DNA from: Gammaproteobacteria bacterium | GTDB taxonomy: Bacteria > Pseudomonadota > Gammaproteobacteria > Chromatiales > Chromatiaceae | NCBI GenBank assembly: GCA_020445255.1 | Contig: JAGRGY010000024.1 | Span: 1-64,000, forward strand | Direction of reading: 5' to 3' | DNA: 64,000 nucleotides | Shown here: in pieces, positions 30,404 through 39,439 of the stretch | How positions within the stretch are numbered: position 1 is the stretch's first letter | Layout of the letters: each line of letters begins with the position of its first letter | Translations under genes and position numbers: made by a program | The notes under the pieces: model-generated | The model's database searches: none | What the model saw: the letters and a program-made list of their open reading frames with translations, nothing else | Told to the model about the DNA's origin: nothing

Positions 30404-30420
30404 CTTAAACGGCACTTAAA
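30404..30420 (+). promoter_or_regulatory. PmrA/QseB box (CTTAAA-N5-CTTAAA)
   Basis: Two identical hexamers, CTTAAA (30404-30409) and CTTAAA (30415-30420), in direct repeat with a 5-base spacer, as in the enterobacterial PmrA box. The box lies in the 429-bp region between the regulator (30135) and eptA (30565). The reverse-strand hexamer TTTAAG, followed 18 bases later by TATGCT, could also serve a promoter for the regulator-kinase operon. The rest of this region holds no gene I can support. Confidence 0.75.
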
Positions 30421-30564
30421 GCGACAGGCAGCCCATCGGCCATCAACGCGGCATCCGACAGGTGCAGACGCGAATTCGCACGGCGGCCAACGCATGCACG
30501 GAACAAATGCCGACCGCATCGTGTCACACTTGCCGCCCGTCCTCGTCGTACCGGTCTGCTCGAA

Positions 30565-32178
30565 GTGAAGCTCACGCCAACCCCCGTCCGCCTGATCATC
30601 GCCAGCGCGATCCTGATCACCGCCCTCGACAACGCCGCCTTCTTCCGCAACGCGCTCGCCACCTTTGGACAGCAGGCGGACGGTAAGCTGTACATCGCAT
30701 CGCTCGGCGTGGTGCTTTTTTGCATCCACCTGGTGTTGCTCGCCCTGTTCACGGCCGGCCCGCTACTCAAACCGGTACTGACGCTGCTGTTCCTGGTCGC
30801 AGCCGCGGCCGCGTATTTCATGGACACCTACAACGTCATCATCGACAGCGACATGATCAACAACGCGCTGTCGACGAACTGGGCCGAGACACGCGACCTG
30901 CTCACGCTGAAGCTGCTGTTGTACCTGGCGCTGGCCGGCGTGCTGCCGGTGATTCTCGTGTGGCGTATCACCATCCCGAAGATTGGACTTCGCGCCGCAC
31001 TGCGCAGTCGTGTGGTGCTGATCGCCGTGGCACTGGCGACAATCGGCGCAATGGTGTTTGCGTCGAGCGGCTTTTACGCGTCCTATTTTCGCGAGCACAA
31101 ATCGCTGCGCTACTATGCCAATCCGGTCACGCCGCTGTACTCGCTCGTGCGCTACGTGAAATCGCGCAGCAAGTCCGCCAGCGGGGAACTCACGAGGATC
31201 GGATCGGATGCCACCGTGGTCCAGGAGCACCCCGACCACGAACTGGTCGTCATGGTGGTCGGCGAAACCGCACGCGCAGACCGCCTGTCGCTGAATGGCT
31301 ATGCGCGCACCACCACGCCGGAACTCGCCGCGAACGACGTGGTCAGCTTCACGCATGTGTCGTCGTGCGGCACCTCGACTGCGGTCTCGGTGCCATGCAT
31401 GTTCGCGGTTTACGACCGCAGCGGCTTCTCCGACGACAAGGCGGCGACGACCGAGAACGTCCTCGACATCCTGCATCGGGCAGGCGTCAATGTCTTGTGG
31501 CGCGACAACAACTCGAGCTCCAAGGGGGTGGCCACGCGCGTCCCGTCCGAAGACTTCCGCACACCGGAGAACAACCCGGTCTGCGACGTCGAGTGCCGTG
31601 ATGTCGGCATGCTGGCAGGCCTGCAGGACTACATCGATCAGCATCGCAACGGCGACATCCTGATCGTCCTGCACCAGATGGGCAGCCACGGCCCGGCCTA
31701 TTACAAGCGCTACCCACCCGAGTACCGCCGCTTCGAGCCGACCTGTGACACGAGCGAACTCGACAGCTGCACACCCGAACAGATTTCGAATGCCTACGAC
31801 AACACGATCCTGTACACCGATCATTTCCTCAGCGAGGTGATCGACCTGCTGCGGGCCAACGACGACACGTTCGAAACCGCCCTGGTGTACGTGAGCGACC
31901 ATGGCGAGTCGCTCGGCGAATCCGGCGTCTACCTGCACGGGCTGCCGTACTTCGTCGCGCCGGATGCGCAGACCCACGTGGCCGCGGTGATGTGGTTGGG
32001 CCGGCATTTCGTCGATGTCGACAACGCGGCGCTGCGCCGTATCACCGACGCGCCGCTGTCGCACGACAACCTGTTCCATACCCTGCTGGGGTTGTTCGAG
32101 GTCGATTCGACGATCTATGACGCGCAGCGCGACATCATGAACATCGCCCGCGCCGCTTCCGCGCCGCACGTTCGGTGA
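30565..32178 (+). CDS. eptA: Lipid A phosphoethanolamine transferase EptA
   Basis: A 537-residue inner-membrane enzyme that would add phosphoethanolamine to lipid A and lower outer-membrane charge. Five N-terminal TM helices (about 9-180) precede a periplasmic sulfatase-fold domain with VVGETARADRLSLNGY (metal Glu), the nucleophile Thr region SSCGTSTAVSVPCMF, WRDNNSS, HQMGSHGPAYYKRYP and VSDHGESLGESGVYLHG. Disulfide cysteines are plentiful. The start codon is GTG. It is divergent from the PmrAB-like pair with a PmrA box upstream. Confidence 0.93.
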   Translation: MKLTPTPVRLIIASAILITALDNAAFFRNALATFGQQADGKLYIASLGVVLFCIHLVLLALFTAGPLLKPVLTLLFLVAAAAAYFMDTYNVIIDSDMINNALSTNWAETRDLLTLKLLLYLALAGVLPVILVWRITIPKIGLRAALRSRVVLIAVALATIGAMVFASSGFYASYFREHKSLRYYANPVTPLYSLVRYVKSRSKSASGELTRIGSDATVVQEHPDHELVVMVVGETARADRLSLNGYARTTTPELAANDVVSFTHVSSCGTSTAVSVPCMFAVYDRSGFSDDKAATTENVLDILHRAGVNVLWRDNNSSSKGVATRVPSEDFRTPENNPVCDVECRDVGMLAGLQDYIDQHRNGDILIVLHQMGSHGPAYYKRYPPEYRRFEPTCDTSELDSCTPEQISNAYDNTILYTDHFLSEVIDLLRANDDTFETALVYVSDHGESLGESGVYLHGLPYFVAPDAQTHVAAVMWLGRHFVDVDNAALRRITDAPLSHDNLFHTLLGLFEVDSTIYDAQRDIMNIARAASAPHVR

Positions 32179-32196
32179 GCGGCGGCGCTCGGCTCG

Positions 32197-32934
32197 TCAA
32201 CCGCCGGGCTGTCGGTGGCGCGCGGGCAACAGTCGGTAGCAGACGAGACTCAACATCCAGCACAGGTAGGCCGTGGTCAGGTCGTGCGACGGGAAGTGCG
32301 CACCACGGACCCATTGATCCAGTGCGAATACGCCGCCGATCAGCAGGCCCGGCACCAGCAGCCGGCGCGCATGGCGCATGCCGGACGCAACGCCGACGAA
32401 ATACAGCGCCAACAAGGCGAATCCGCCAGAACTGTGGCCACCCGGAAAACACTTGCCGACAGGTGCCGAGGGCGGCTTGCGGTCGAACAAGCCGTAATGG
32501 ACGCGGTCGCCGCCGAACGCCGTCAGATCCCATGGGCAGTCGACGTTCGACACGCGCTTGCCGACGTTGACCGTGCCGACGCTCAGGCCGATCGCGATGA
32601 CAAGATAGAGCAGGCGCCAGCGCCAGGGCTTCAACCGCGCGACGAAGGGACTGGCAAGCAGCGCCACGACCAGCAGCGCGACGAACAGCTGCATCGCGCG
32701 CCGACCACCGTCGTGCAGCACGGTCTGGGTCAGAAAGGCGTTGCGCAACGGAAACGCGTGCTGCTGCGCGTCGTAGAACCGGCTGATGATCCAGTCGTCG
32801 AGTCCCCCAAACTGCAGCACCACGAAACCACATACGAACAGCACGGTGGGCCAGATCGCTGCGGCGACGGGATTCACGCCGGGCATGGCGCCGGCGCGTG
32901 GACGCGAACCTGCCGTGTGCGCATGGGGCTGCAT
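32197..32934 (-). CDS. PAP2-family membrane phosphatase
   Basis: A 245-residue protein with about five TM helices and the acid-phosphatase motifs: GKRVSNVDCPWDL (variant first motif), FPGGHSSGGF and RGAHFPSHDL. The catalytic His lies in each of the last two. Relatives include LpxT, which phosphorylates lipid A, and lipid phosphatases; the position next to eptA fits envelope lipid remodelling, but the substrate is unproven. It is convergent with eptA. The start at 32934 has GGAG upstream; 32886 is an alternative. Confidence 0.82.
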   Translation of the reverse strand: MQPHAHTAGSRPRAGAMPGVNPVAAAIWPTVLFVCGFVVLQFGGLDDWIISRFYDAQQHAFPLRNAFLTQTVLHDGGRRAMQLFVALLVVALLASPFVARLKPWRWRLLYLVIAIGLSVGTVNVGKRVSNVDCPWDLTAFGGDRVHYGLFDRKPPSAPVGKCFPGGHSSGGFALLALYFVGVASGMRHARRLLVPGLLIGGVFALDQWVRGAHFPSHDLTTAYLCWMLSLVCYRLLPARHRQPGG

Positions 32935-33110
32935 GGATCGGAACGGGCTCCGGTTGTTGCGGCCGCGCGGCCGGGGCGGCACGCGGTGCCGACGCAGGAT
33001 AGCGGCCACGGACAGCGTGTCAATTGTCGACGGCACCTGCCGCACACGCCGGGCTTGCCGCCCTGCCGGCGGCGTGCACGGACCGCGCGCACGGCCTGTC
33101 GCGGCGCGTG

Positions 33111-33683
33111 TCAGCTGATGCGCCGCACCTGGTAGCGACCGGCGGTGCTGCCGTCGCGCACGATGTCGAGCATGTGCACAGGGAATACGCCGCGGGCGCG
33201 GTCGGCGAAATACAGCTTCAGCGCCTCGCTGACGGTCGGGAACGCCATTTGCCCCCAGGGTATCTGGTTCTCGGTCAGCAGACTTACTTCCAGGCTCTCG
33301 TCACCCGGCGACACATCGAGATCCAGCAACCGGCCGCGGAACAGCATGTACACCTGGTTGATGTGCGGCAGATTGACGGTCACGTACAGGTCATCGACCT
33401 CGACCCGTGCATTGGCCTCTTCCAAGGTCTCGCGGATCGCGCCCTGATAGGTGGTCTCACCGTTCTCCATGAAACCCGCCGGCACGGTCCACAGCCCCAG
33501 ACGCGGTTCGATCGCACGGCGGCACATCAGCACCTTGTCCTGCCAGTGCGCGATGCAACCGGCGACAACCTTGGGGTTCATATAGTGAATCGTGCCGCAG
33601 TGGTCGCAGACGTGACGCGGGCGGTTGTCACCCGGCGGTATCGTCACGCGTACCTGATTGCCGCACACACTGCAGTATTTCAT
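33111..33683 (-). CDS. NUDIX hydrolase with N-terminal zinc ribbon
   Basis: A 190-residue protein with a zinc ribbon (CSVCGNQ and CDHCGTIH) and a NUDIX box: GFMENGETTYQGAIRETLEEANA matches the G-x5-E-x7-REUxEE consensus. It resembles the C-terminal half of NADH pyrophosphatase and YfcD/YjaD-type proteins, and would hydrolyse a nucleoside diphosphate derivative. The specific substrate cannot be read. It is flanked by unrelated genes. Confidence 0.9.
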   Translation of the reverse strand: MKYCSVCGNQVRVTIPPGDNRPRHVCDHCGTIHYMNPKVVAGCIAHWQDKVLMCRRAIEPRLGLWTVPAGFMENGETTYQGAIRETLEEANARVEVDDLYVTVNLPHINQVYMLFRGRLLDLDVSPGDESLEVSLLTENQIPWGQMAFPTVSEALKLYFADRARGVFPVHMLDIVRDGSTAGRYQVRRIS

Positions 33684-33730
33684 GCCCCGTTTCCGTTTTT
33701 TCCTTCATCTTAGCAGCCGCGCGCAGTCGG

Positions 33731-35371
33731 CTAACCGCGGCAACCGGTCGGAATCAGGGTCACCGCGCGGCCGTCATTGAAGCGCAGACTGATGCGGTCG
33801 CACCGTGGTGACTCCACGACCACACTGAGCGTGTTCGCATCCACCGCGTCGATACTGACACGGGTGCCGCGGCGGTGTTCGATCTGTGTCGACAGCGCCG
33901 TCAGCTCCGTGTCGGTGTTCGGCGGCAGGTAGAGCAGGTACTTGACGCCGCGGTCGACGACGAAGCGCTGCGACCGTTCGGCCACCGTCAACAGCGGAAC
34001 GTCGCCACCGCGGGTCGTGAATTCCCATTCGAGCTCGCGCGTCACGCCGTCCAGCGACAGTTCTGCCACGGCCCGGTAGCGCGCGCCCCAGTCGAGGCGC
34101 TGCAGCGGAAACAGCGCGTACTGGTGCGCACTCAGTACATGGTTGGGGTCGCTGGCGTGGTCCAGCAGACGCGTCTGCGGCACCTCGACAGGATCGTCCC
34201 CATCGACCCGATACAGCGTGAAACGGCGCAGTTCTACCTTCGTCGCGTAGGCGGGATTCACCTGCAGCGACAGCGGATAACCGGTCACCTCGCGGTCGGG
34301 TACGGGATCGGGGTCTTCGACGAAAAAGGCCGGCGGTACGTCGGCGGCGCCGTCCGGCGGCCACACGACCAGCTCGGGCCGGCCGACCAGGCGCCGCGCG
34401 TCGAGTGCATCCAGGTATTCGACTTTCAACTCGTGCGCGGCGGCGCACGGCAGGCGGTAACGCATCGACTCGCTGTAGCGGGCCGAATCGGGCAACCCCC
34501 CGCAATAGGCCTCGAGCCATTCGGCGCCGACCCTGACCGGTGCATCGCACAGTTCATAGTAGCTGCCGCTGGCCGCATACAGCGCGCCGGGGACGCGCCC
34601 GCTGCACGCGCGCCCGAACCAGTCCGCGGCGATCTTGCGCCCGTTGTCGCACGGCACGTAGTAGCGACCGTGACCGCCGAACCGCGCGGCGGCGGGGGGA
34701 TCGGCGCAGATCCGGGACATGTACGCCCCATCCAGCCGCGTACCATCGGGGCACGCGGTGGTATGCGGTGGCCGGAACAGCGCGTCGTCCGGCAGCGCCG
34801 CGCACAGCGCATCGTAATGCTCATGGCGCATCGGGTGCCCCAGGCAATCGACCGGACTGCGCATCAGCGCGTCTGCCGGCGGCGCGGCGCAGACCGCGTC
34901 CAGGTCGCTGCGGCCCAGTTCGAACACCCGCGAATGTTCGCCGACGGCGACGCCGAGGCGGTCAGCGAACAGATCGAGAAAGGTGAAGCGGTGATAGATC
35001 GCACTCATCAGGCCGTCGAGCGCGCTGCCGGCGTCGGCATAGCCCATGCTGACGTTCTCCAGAACCTGGCGATGCGCATAGCCGGCGGCGATCGCGCGTT
35101 CGCCCGGTGATGCGCCGCTGAAGCCACTGTCGCCGGCCGACTCGACGTGCGCCGACACCCCGTGCGCGATCGACCCCGGTTCGCGATGGCGATCGAGATA
35201 GTTGGCATGCCGCCGGGCGGCCTCGGCCAGGTGCGGGTCCGGCTGCAAGCGGTCGAGCCCCGCCTGCACACGCAGCCGGTTGACGCGTTCGAATTCGTCG
35301 TCGGCGATCACCGTCGCGGCCGCGAGGCATGCCACCACACCCAGCAGCGCCACCCCAGGTATCGACGTCAC
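33731..35371 (-). CDS. Secreted CAP/SCP-domain protein with Cys repeats and C-terminal beta domain
   Basis: A 546-residue protein with a signal peptide (1-23) and a CAP (SCP/PR1-like) domain (about 25-150) carrying the family histidine and a VGEH end. Five tandem units of about 37 residues follow (about 155-345), each with a spaced Cys pair (for example DALFRPPHTTACPDG and YYVPCDNGRKIAADW). A C-terminal Ig-like or beta-sandwich segment (about 350-545) begins VWPPDGAADVPPAFF. CAP proteins are secreted and often bind lipids or act on partner proteins; its job here is unknown. Confidence 0.78.
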   Translation of the reverse strand: MTSIPGVALLGVVACLAAATVIADDEFERVNRLRVQAGLDRLQPDPHLAEAARRHANYLDRHREPGSIAHGVSAHVESAGDSGFSGASPGERAIAAGYAHRQVLENVSMGYADAGSALDGLMSAIYHRFTFLDLFADRLGVAVGEHSRVFELGRSDLDAVCAAPPADALMRSPVDCLGHPMRHEHYDALCAALPDDALFRPPHTTACPDGTRLDGAYMSRICADPPAAARFGGHGRYYVPCDNGRKIAADWFGRACSGRVPGALYAASGSYYELCDAPVRVGAEWLEAYCGGLPDSARYSESMRYRLPCAAAHELKVEYLDALDARRLVGRPELVVWPPDGAADVPPAFFVEDPDPVPDREVTGYPLSLQVNPAYATKVELRRFTLYRVDGDDPVEVPQTRLLDHASDPNHVLSAHQYALFPLQRLDWGARYRAVAELSLDGVTRELEWEFTTRGGDVPLLTVAERSQRFVVDRGVKYLLYLPPNTDTELTALSTQIEHRRGTRVSIDAVDANTLSVVVESPRCDRISLRFNDGRAVTLIPTGCRG

Positions 35372-35486
35372 CGTTGTTCTCCGAGAGCTCTGGCAGCCCG
35401 CAGCTTAGCCGCAGCGGGCGCGCGGGTCACGACAGCGCCACGGGCCGCTGTTAGCATTGCAGCCGTATCCACATGACGTTCGTGGC

Positions 35487-36992
35487 ATGAACCAGACAAG
35501 CCCCCCGGTTTCCGAGACCGTCGCCGCGGTCGATCTCGGCTCCAACAGCTTCCACATGATCGTCGGCAAGCTCGACAACCGGCAGTTGGTCATCGTCGAC
35601 CGGATGCGCGACATGGTCAGGCTCGGCGGCGGACTCCTCCCGGACAAGACGCTTGCCGATGATGCGTGGGAGCGTGCGCTCGAGAGCCTGTCGAAGATGG
35701 GTCAGCGTCTGCGCTCGCTGCCGCACCATGCCGTGCGCGCCGTCGGCACCAACACCATGCGCCAGATCCGCGACGGCGGCGCCTTCCTCAAAGCGGCCGA
35801 GGACGCGCTCGGCCACCCGATCGAGATCATCGGCGGCCGCGAGGAGGCGCGCCTGATCTATCTCGGCGTCGCGCACGGCCTCGCCGCCGGCGATGAGCGC
35901 CGCCTGGTCGTCGACATCGGCGGCGGCAGCACGGAGACCATCATCGGCGAGGGGCTCGAACCCCTCGACCGCGAGAGCCTGTTCATGGGCTGCGTCAGTA
36001 TGAGCAACCGCTTTTTCGCCGGCGGCAAGATCACCGCCGACGCGATGGAGAAGGCCGTGCTCGCCGGGCGCGTCGAACTGCGGCCGATCCGGCGTATGTT
36101 CGAAGCCGGCCGGTGGCAGACCGCGGTCGGCAGCTCGGGTACGGCCAAGGCAATCGAGCGCGTCGTCGTCGCCAACGGCTGGAGCGACGAGGGCATCACG
36201 CGCAGTTCACTGAAGAAGCTGCGCCGCGCGCTTGTCGCGGCAGGTCATATCGACGATGTCAAACTCGAGGGACTGGCCGACGAACGCCGACCGGTGTTCA
36301 CCGGCGGTGTCGCGGTCATGAGCGCGGTGTTCAAGGCGCTCGACATCGAGCGTATGCAGGTGTCGGACCTGGCATTGCGCGAGGGGCTGCTGTACGAACT
36401 GGTCGGGTACATCCAGCATGTCGATATCCGCGACTCGACCGTGAGCGCGCTGATGCAGCGGTTCGGCGCCGACCGGCGCCAGGCCAGCCGCGTCGAGAGC
36501 ACCGCACGCACATTGCTGAAGCAGGTCGGCGAGAGCTGGCAACTCAACGACCCCGAGCACACCCTGATGCTCAACTGGGCCAGCCGGCTGCACGAGATTG
36601 GCCTGGTGATCTCGCACGGCAGCTTTCACAAGCACGGGGCCTACATCCTGGCCAATGCCGACCTGCCGGGCTTCACCCGCCAGCAGCAGGCCCTGCTCGC
36701 GGCGCTGGTGCGTGGCCACCGGCGCAAGATCGGCGACACGATCTTCGCCGGTCTGCCGGCCAACGACGTCGACGGAGCCAAGCGCCTGGTCGTGCTGCTG
36801 CGATTGTCGACCCTGATGCACCGCGGCCGCGGCGGCAGCCACAAACCGCCGATCCGGCTCGACGCGAGCGACAAGGAGGTCCGGGTCGAGTTCCCGGAAC
36901 AGTGGCTGGTCGAACACCCGCTGACCGAGGCCGAGATCGTGCGCGAGGCCGAATACCTGAGCGGCATCGGATTCACCCTGCAATATGCCTAG
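35487..36992 (+). CDS. ppx: Exopolyphosphatase Ppx
   Basis: A 501-residue enzyme of the Ppx/GppA family releasing phosphate from polyphosphate. It has the ASKHA fold with AAVDLGSNSFHMIVGKL (phosphate-1 loop) and VVDIGGGSTETIIGEG (phosphate-2 loop), plus a C-terminal HD-like helical domain (about 310-500; WASRLHEIGLVISHGSFHKHGAYIL). It aligns with Ppx rather than the shorter GppA. The start ATG at 35487 removes ten unconserved residues. It stands alone; no ppk is nearby. Confidence 0.92.
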   Translation: MNQTSPPVSETVAAVDLGSNSFHMIVGKLDNRQLVIVDRMRDMVRLGGGLLPDKTLADDAWERALESLSKMGQRLRSLPHHAVRAVGTNTMRQIRDGGAFLKAAEDALGHPIEIIGGREEARLIYLGVAHGLAAGDERRLVVDIGGGSTETIIGEGLEPLDRESLFMGCVSMSNRFFAGGKITADAMEKAVLAGRVELRPIRRMFEAGRWQTAVGSSGTAKAIERVVVANGWSDEGITRSSLKKLRRALVAAGHIDDVKLEGLADERRPVFTGGVAVMSAVFKALDIERMQVSDLALREGLLYELVGYIQHVDIRDSTVSALMQRFGADRRQASRVESTARTLLKQVGESWQLNDPEHTLMLNWASRLHEIGLVISHGSFHKHGAYILANADLPGFTRQQQALLAALVRGHRRKIGDTIFAGLPANDVDGAKRLVVLLRLSTLMHRGRGGSHKPPIRLDASDKEVRVEFPEQWLVEHPLTEAEIVREAEYLSGIGFTLQYA

Positions 36993-37053
36993 GTAATTTT
37001 CGCCGCACCGACCGCAAACTGCGGCATCGGACACGCCGGCAGAAGGGGTAGGC

Positions 37054-38331
37054 ATGATCGACATCACCGAGGCACTGCTTGGCGTCGGGCTGGATGACGA
37101 CGGTAGCGACGTCACGCCACTCGAACGCACCAGCGCGCATGCGATGTGCGCGATGGCCTTCAGCCTCGCGTGGCGCAGCGAACACGCCCGCCACACCGAC
37201 CAGCTGGTCGCGCGCAAGCTCAACCTGTGGCGCGACATCCTGCCGTACGAACTCGAACCCGAGCTGATGGACCAGCCGGTCGATCATGTCGCGACGCATG
37301 CCTACCCACCCGGCGAACTGATCGTCCCCTACCAGGCCGACCTGTGTTTCAACCTCAGCCAGCGCGCGTTCCACCGCCGCCTGCGCAAGAACAACTACAT
37401 CGAGCCGCGCATGGGACGCTTCTATCCGCGCGCGTTCATCGGCGGATCGCGCGGCGTGTTTCCCGAGGAGATCCTGCCGTTCCGGGTCTGCTCGGCGAGT
37501 GAGGACATGATCTGCTGCGACCTCAACAACCCGCTCGCCGACAGACCGCTCGAACTCACTGCCAGGATTCTCGACATCTGGGCCGCGCGCGACGAACATG
37601 GCGGCAGTTGCAACGACATCGCCGAGATGGTCACGCTGAACGGCCCGGGCATGCAGGGACGCTGGCGCGGCCGACCGACCGACTTCTGGCAGGACATCCC
37701 GTTCGCGCGCATCGCCGGCGAGCCGGATGCCGGCTTCTACGCACTTCCGCGCATGGTGTCGCACATCGATCGCTCGGCATCGGCACAGATCGCCCGGCTT
37801 TACCGGCGACTGCTGCCGCGCGCAGGCCGCGTGCTCGACCTGATGGCCAGCTGGGAATCGCATCTGCCGCGCGAAAGCGAACTGGGTGAGGTCGTCGGGC
37901 TCGGCATGAACGCCGAGGAACTGGCCGCCAACCCGCTGTTCGCGTCACACCTGGTACACGACCTGAACCTGAACCCGACGCTGCCGTTCGGGGACGGCGA
38001 ATTCGATGCGGTGATCTGCAGCCTGTCGGTCGAATACCTGGTGAAGCCGTTCGAGGTGTTCGCCGAGGTGGCACGGGTGCTGCGCCCGGGCGGCCGGTTC
38101 GTCGTCAGCTTTTCCAACCGCTGGTTCCCGCCCAAGGCCATCCACGCCTGGGAGGGTATGCACGAGTTCGAGCGCCCCGGCCTGGTGCTGGAATATTTCC
38201 TGCGTGACGGGCTGTTCGACGCGCTCGAGACCTGGTCGATCCGCGGCCTGCCCCGCCCGGCCGACGACAAGTATGCCGACCGCCTCGGCGACAGCGACCC
38301 GGTGTACGCGGTGTGGGGCAGCTGCCGGTGA
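37054..38331 (+). CDS. Class I SAM methyltransferase with unusual N-terminal domain
   Basis: A 425-residue protein. The C-terminal ~190 residues are a Rossmann methyltransferase (GRVLDLMASWESHLP as motif I, FDAVICSLSVEYL as motif IV, LRPGGRFVVSFSNRWFP). The N-terminal ~230 residues include LARKLNLWRDILPYELE and an FKBP-like stretch around RFYPRAFIGGSRGVFPEEILPF, giving a two-domain layout. The target is unknown. It heads a chain of overlapping genes through 40260, which suggests a dedicated pathway or complex. Confidence 0.75.
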   Translation: MIDITEALLGVGLDDDGSDVTPLERTSAHAMCAMAFSLAWRSEHARHTDQLVARKLNLWRDILPYELEPELMDQPVDHVATHAYPPGELIVPYQADLCFNLSQRAFHRRLRKNNYIEPRMGRFYPRAFIGGSRGVFPEEILPFRVCSASEDMICCDLNNPLADRPLELTARILDIWAARDEHGGSCNDIAEMVTLNGPGMQGRWRGRPTDFWQDIPFARIAGEPDAGFYALPRMVSHIDRSASAQIARLYRRLLPRAGRVLDLMASWESHLPRESELGEVVGLGMNAEELAANPLFASHLVHDLNLNPTLPFGDGEFDAVICSLSVEYLVKPFEVFAEVARVLRPGGRFVVSFSNRWFPPKAIHAWEGMHEFERPGLVLEYFLRDGLFDALETWSIRGLPRPADDKYADRLGDSDPVYAVWGSCR

Positions 38332-38525
38332 TGGCGGACGGCATCGACAGCATCGCCTGGTTGCAGCAGCTGGCCGGCCGCATCGACCGCCTGCATGACC
38401 GCACCGAGATCGAGGCCGCGCTGGACGATGTCGAGTACCTCGTCGAGGTGCTCGATCCGGAACTGCAGCCGGCCGCGTACCAGCTGATCGAGATCCTGAA
38501 CCGCAGGCTGGCACAGACGACGTGA
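38331..38525 (+). CDS. Small helical protein of unknown function
   Basis: A 64-residue acidic protein, probably all-helical (LQQLAGRIDRLHDRTEIEAALDDVEYLVEVL). Its ATG overlaps the methyltransferase stop (TGATG) and its own stop overlaps the next start (GTGA), so expression is translationally coupled on both sides. I recognise no family. Confidence 0.6.
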   Translation: MADGIDSIAWLQQLAGRIDRLHDRTEIEAALDDVEYLVEVLDPELQPAAYQLIEILNRRLAQTT

Positions 38526-39439
38526 CCGCGGACGCCGAACGGGCACGGCACTTCGCCGTGCGCCGCGTCAATCCCTTCGAAGGCGTGCTGCAGGTCGTCG
38601 AAACCCGCAACGCGCGCGCCTACAGCCCGAACGGCGAGGTCTGGCAGGTGCAGGTCCTGACCCAGCGCCCGGATCACACCTGGCGCAGCTTCGGCGACCA
38701 CGCTCCGATCGAACAGTTCTTCAATTTCGGCCTGTGGGACGCCGATGGCGGCCTGCACAGGATCCCGGCCAATCCGGTCATGGACATCGGCGGCATGACG
38801 CGCGCCGCCGCGGCGCTTTGCGCGGTGCTGCAGGAACTGTCGCCGGGCCTGCCGTTCGAGCTCATCGATCGCTACGAATGCTGGGCGACCGACTACCAGG
38901 GGCGCCCGGTCGCGCTGCTGGCCTCGACCGAGGATCCGGACCGGACCGGCGACCTGCACCCGCGCCGCTGGCAGGCCACCCGACTGGTCGACCATGACTT
39001 CGTATCGGCCTCGCTGCAGGCCCAGGGGATACCGCCGCACGGCGATCTCGGGCCGCGCGAACATGCCGAGCGGCTGGAGCGTCAGGTACGTCGGCTCGGT
39101 CAGCACAAGGCCTGGTTCCGGCGCACCGCGGACGATCGGGGCGAACGCCTGACGCCGACCGCCGGAGCGGCCGAGGTGCGCGTCGCCCTGCCGCCACTCG
39201 GCCTCACGCGCGACTGGGATCTCGACATCGAACGTGCACTGGCGGAGGATTACATCGCCTGGCTGGCCCCGCGACTGCTGTTGCTGCAGCACCTCGACGA
39301 CGACACGCGCGCCCGCCTCGAGGTGCTGGCGTGCCGCCAGGCCGTCGAGGTCGCCGCCGCGTATCGCCTGCTGCCTCGCATCGTCGACCGCGAACGCATC
39401 GATGCGGCGCGGGTCGAAGCGCGCCTGCGGCAGGCATGA
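38522..39439 (+). CDS. Conserved hypothetical protein in coupled operon
   Basis: A 305-residue soluble protein with a GTG start inside the preceding stop. It has a mixed alpha/beta first half (FAVRRVNPFEGVLQVVETRNARAYS, GEVWQVQVLTQRPDHTW) and a charged helical second half with many Arg and Leu. No family is recognised. Its stop overlaps the next start as ATGA. Context links it to the upstream methyltransferase and the downstream membrane protein. Confidence 0.65.
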   Translation: MTADAERARHFAVRRVNPFEGVLQVVETRNARAYSPNGEVWQVQVLTQRPDHTWRSFGDHAPIEQFFNFGLWDADGGLHRIPANPVMDIGGMTRAAAALCAVLQELSPGLPFELIDRYECWATDYQGRPVALLASTEDPDRTGDLHPRRWQATRLVDHDFVSASLQAQGIPPHGDLGPREHAERLERQVRRLGQHKAWFRRTADDRGERLTPTAGAAEVRVALPPLGLTRDWDLDIERALAEDYIAWLAPRLLLLQHLDDDTRARLEVLACRQAVEVAAAYRLLPRIVDRERIDAARVEARLRQA

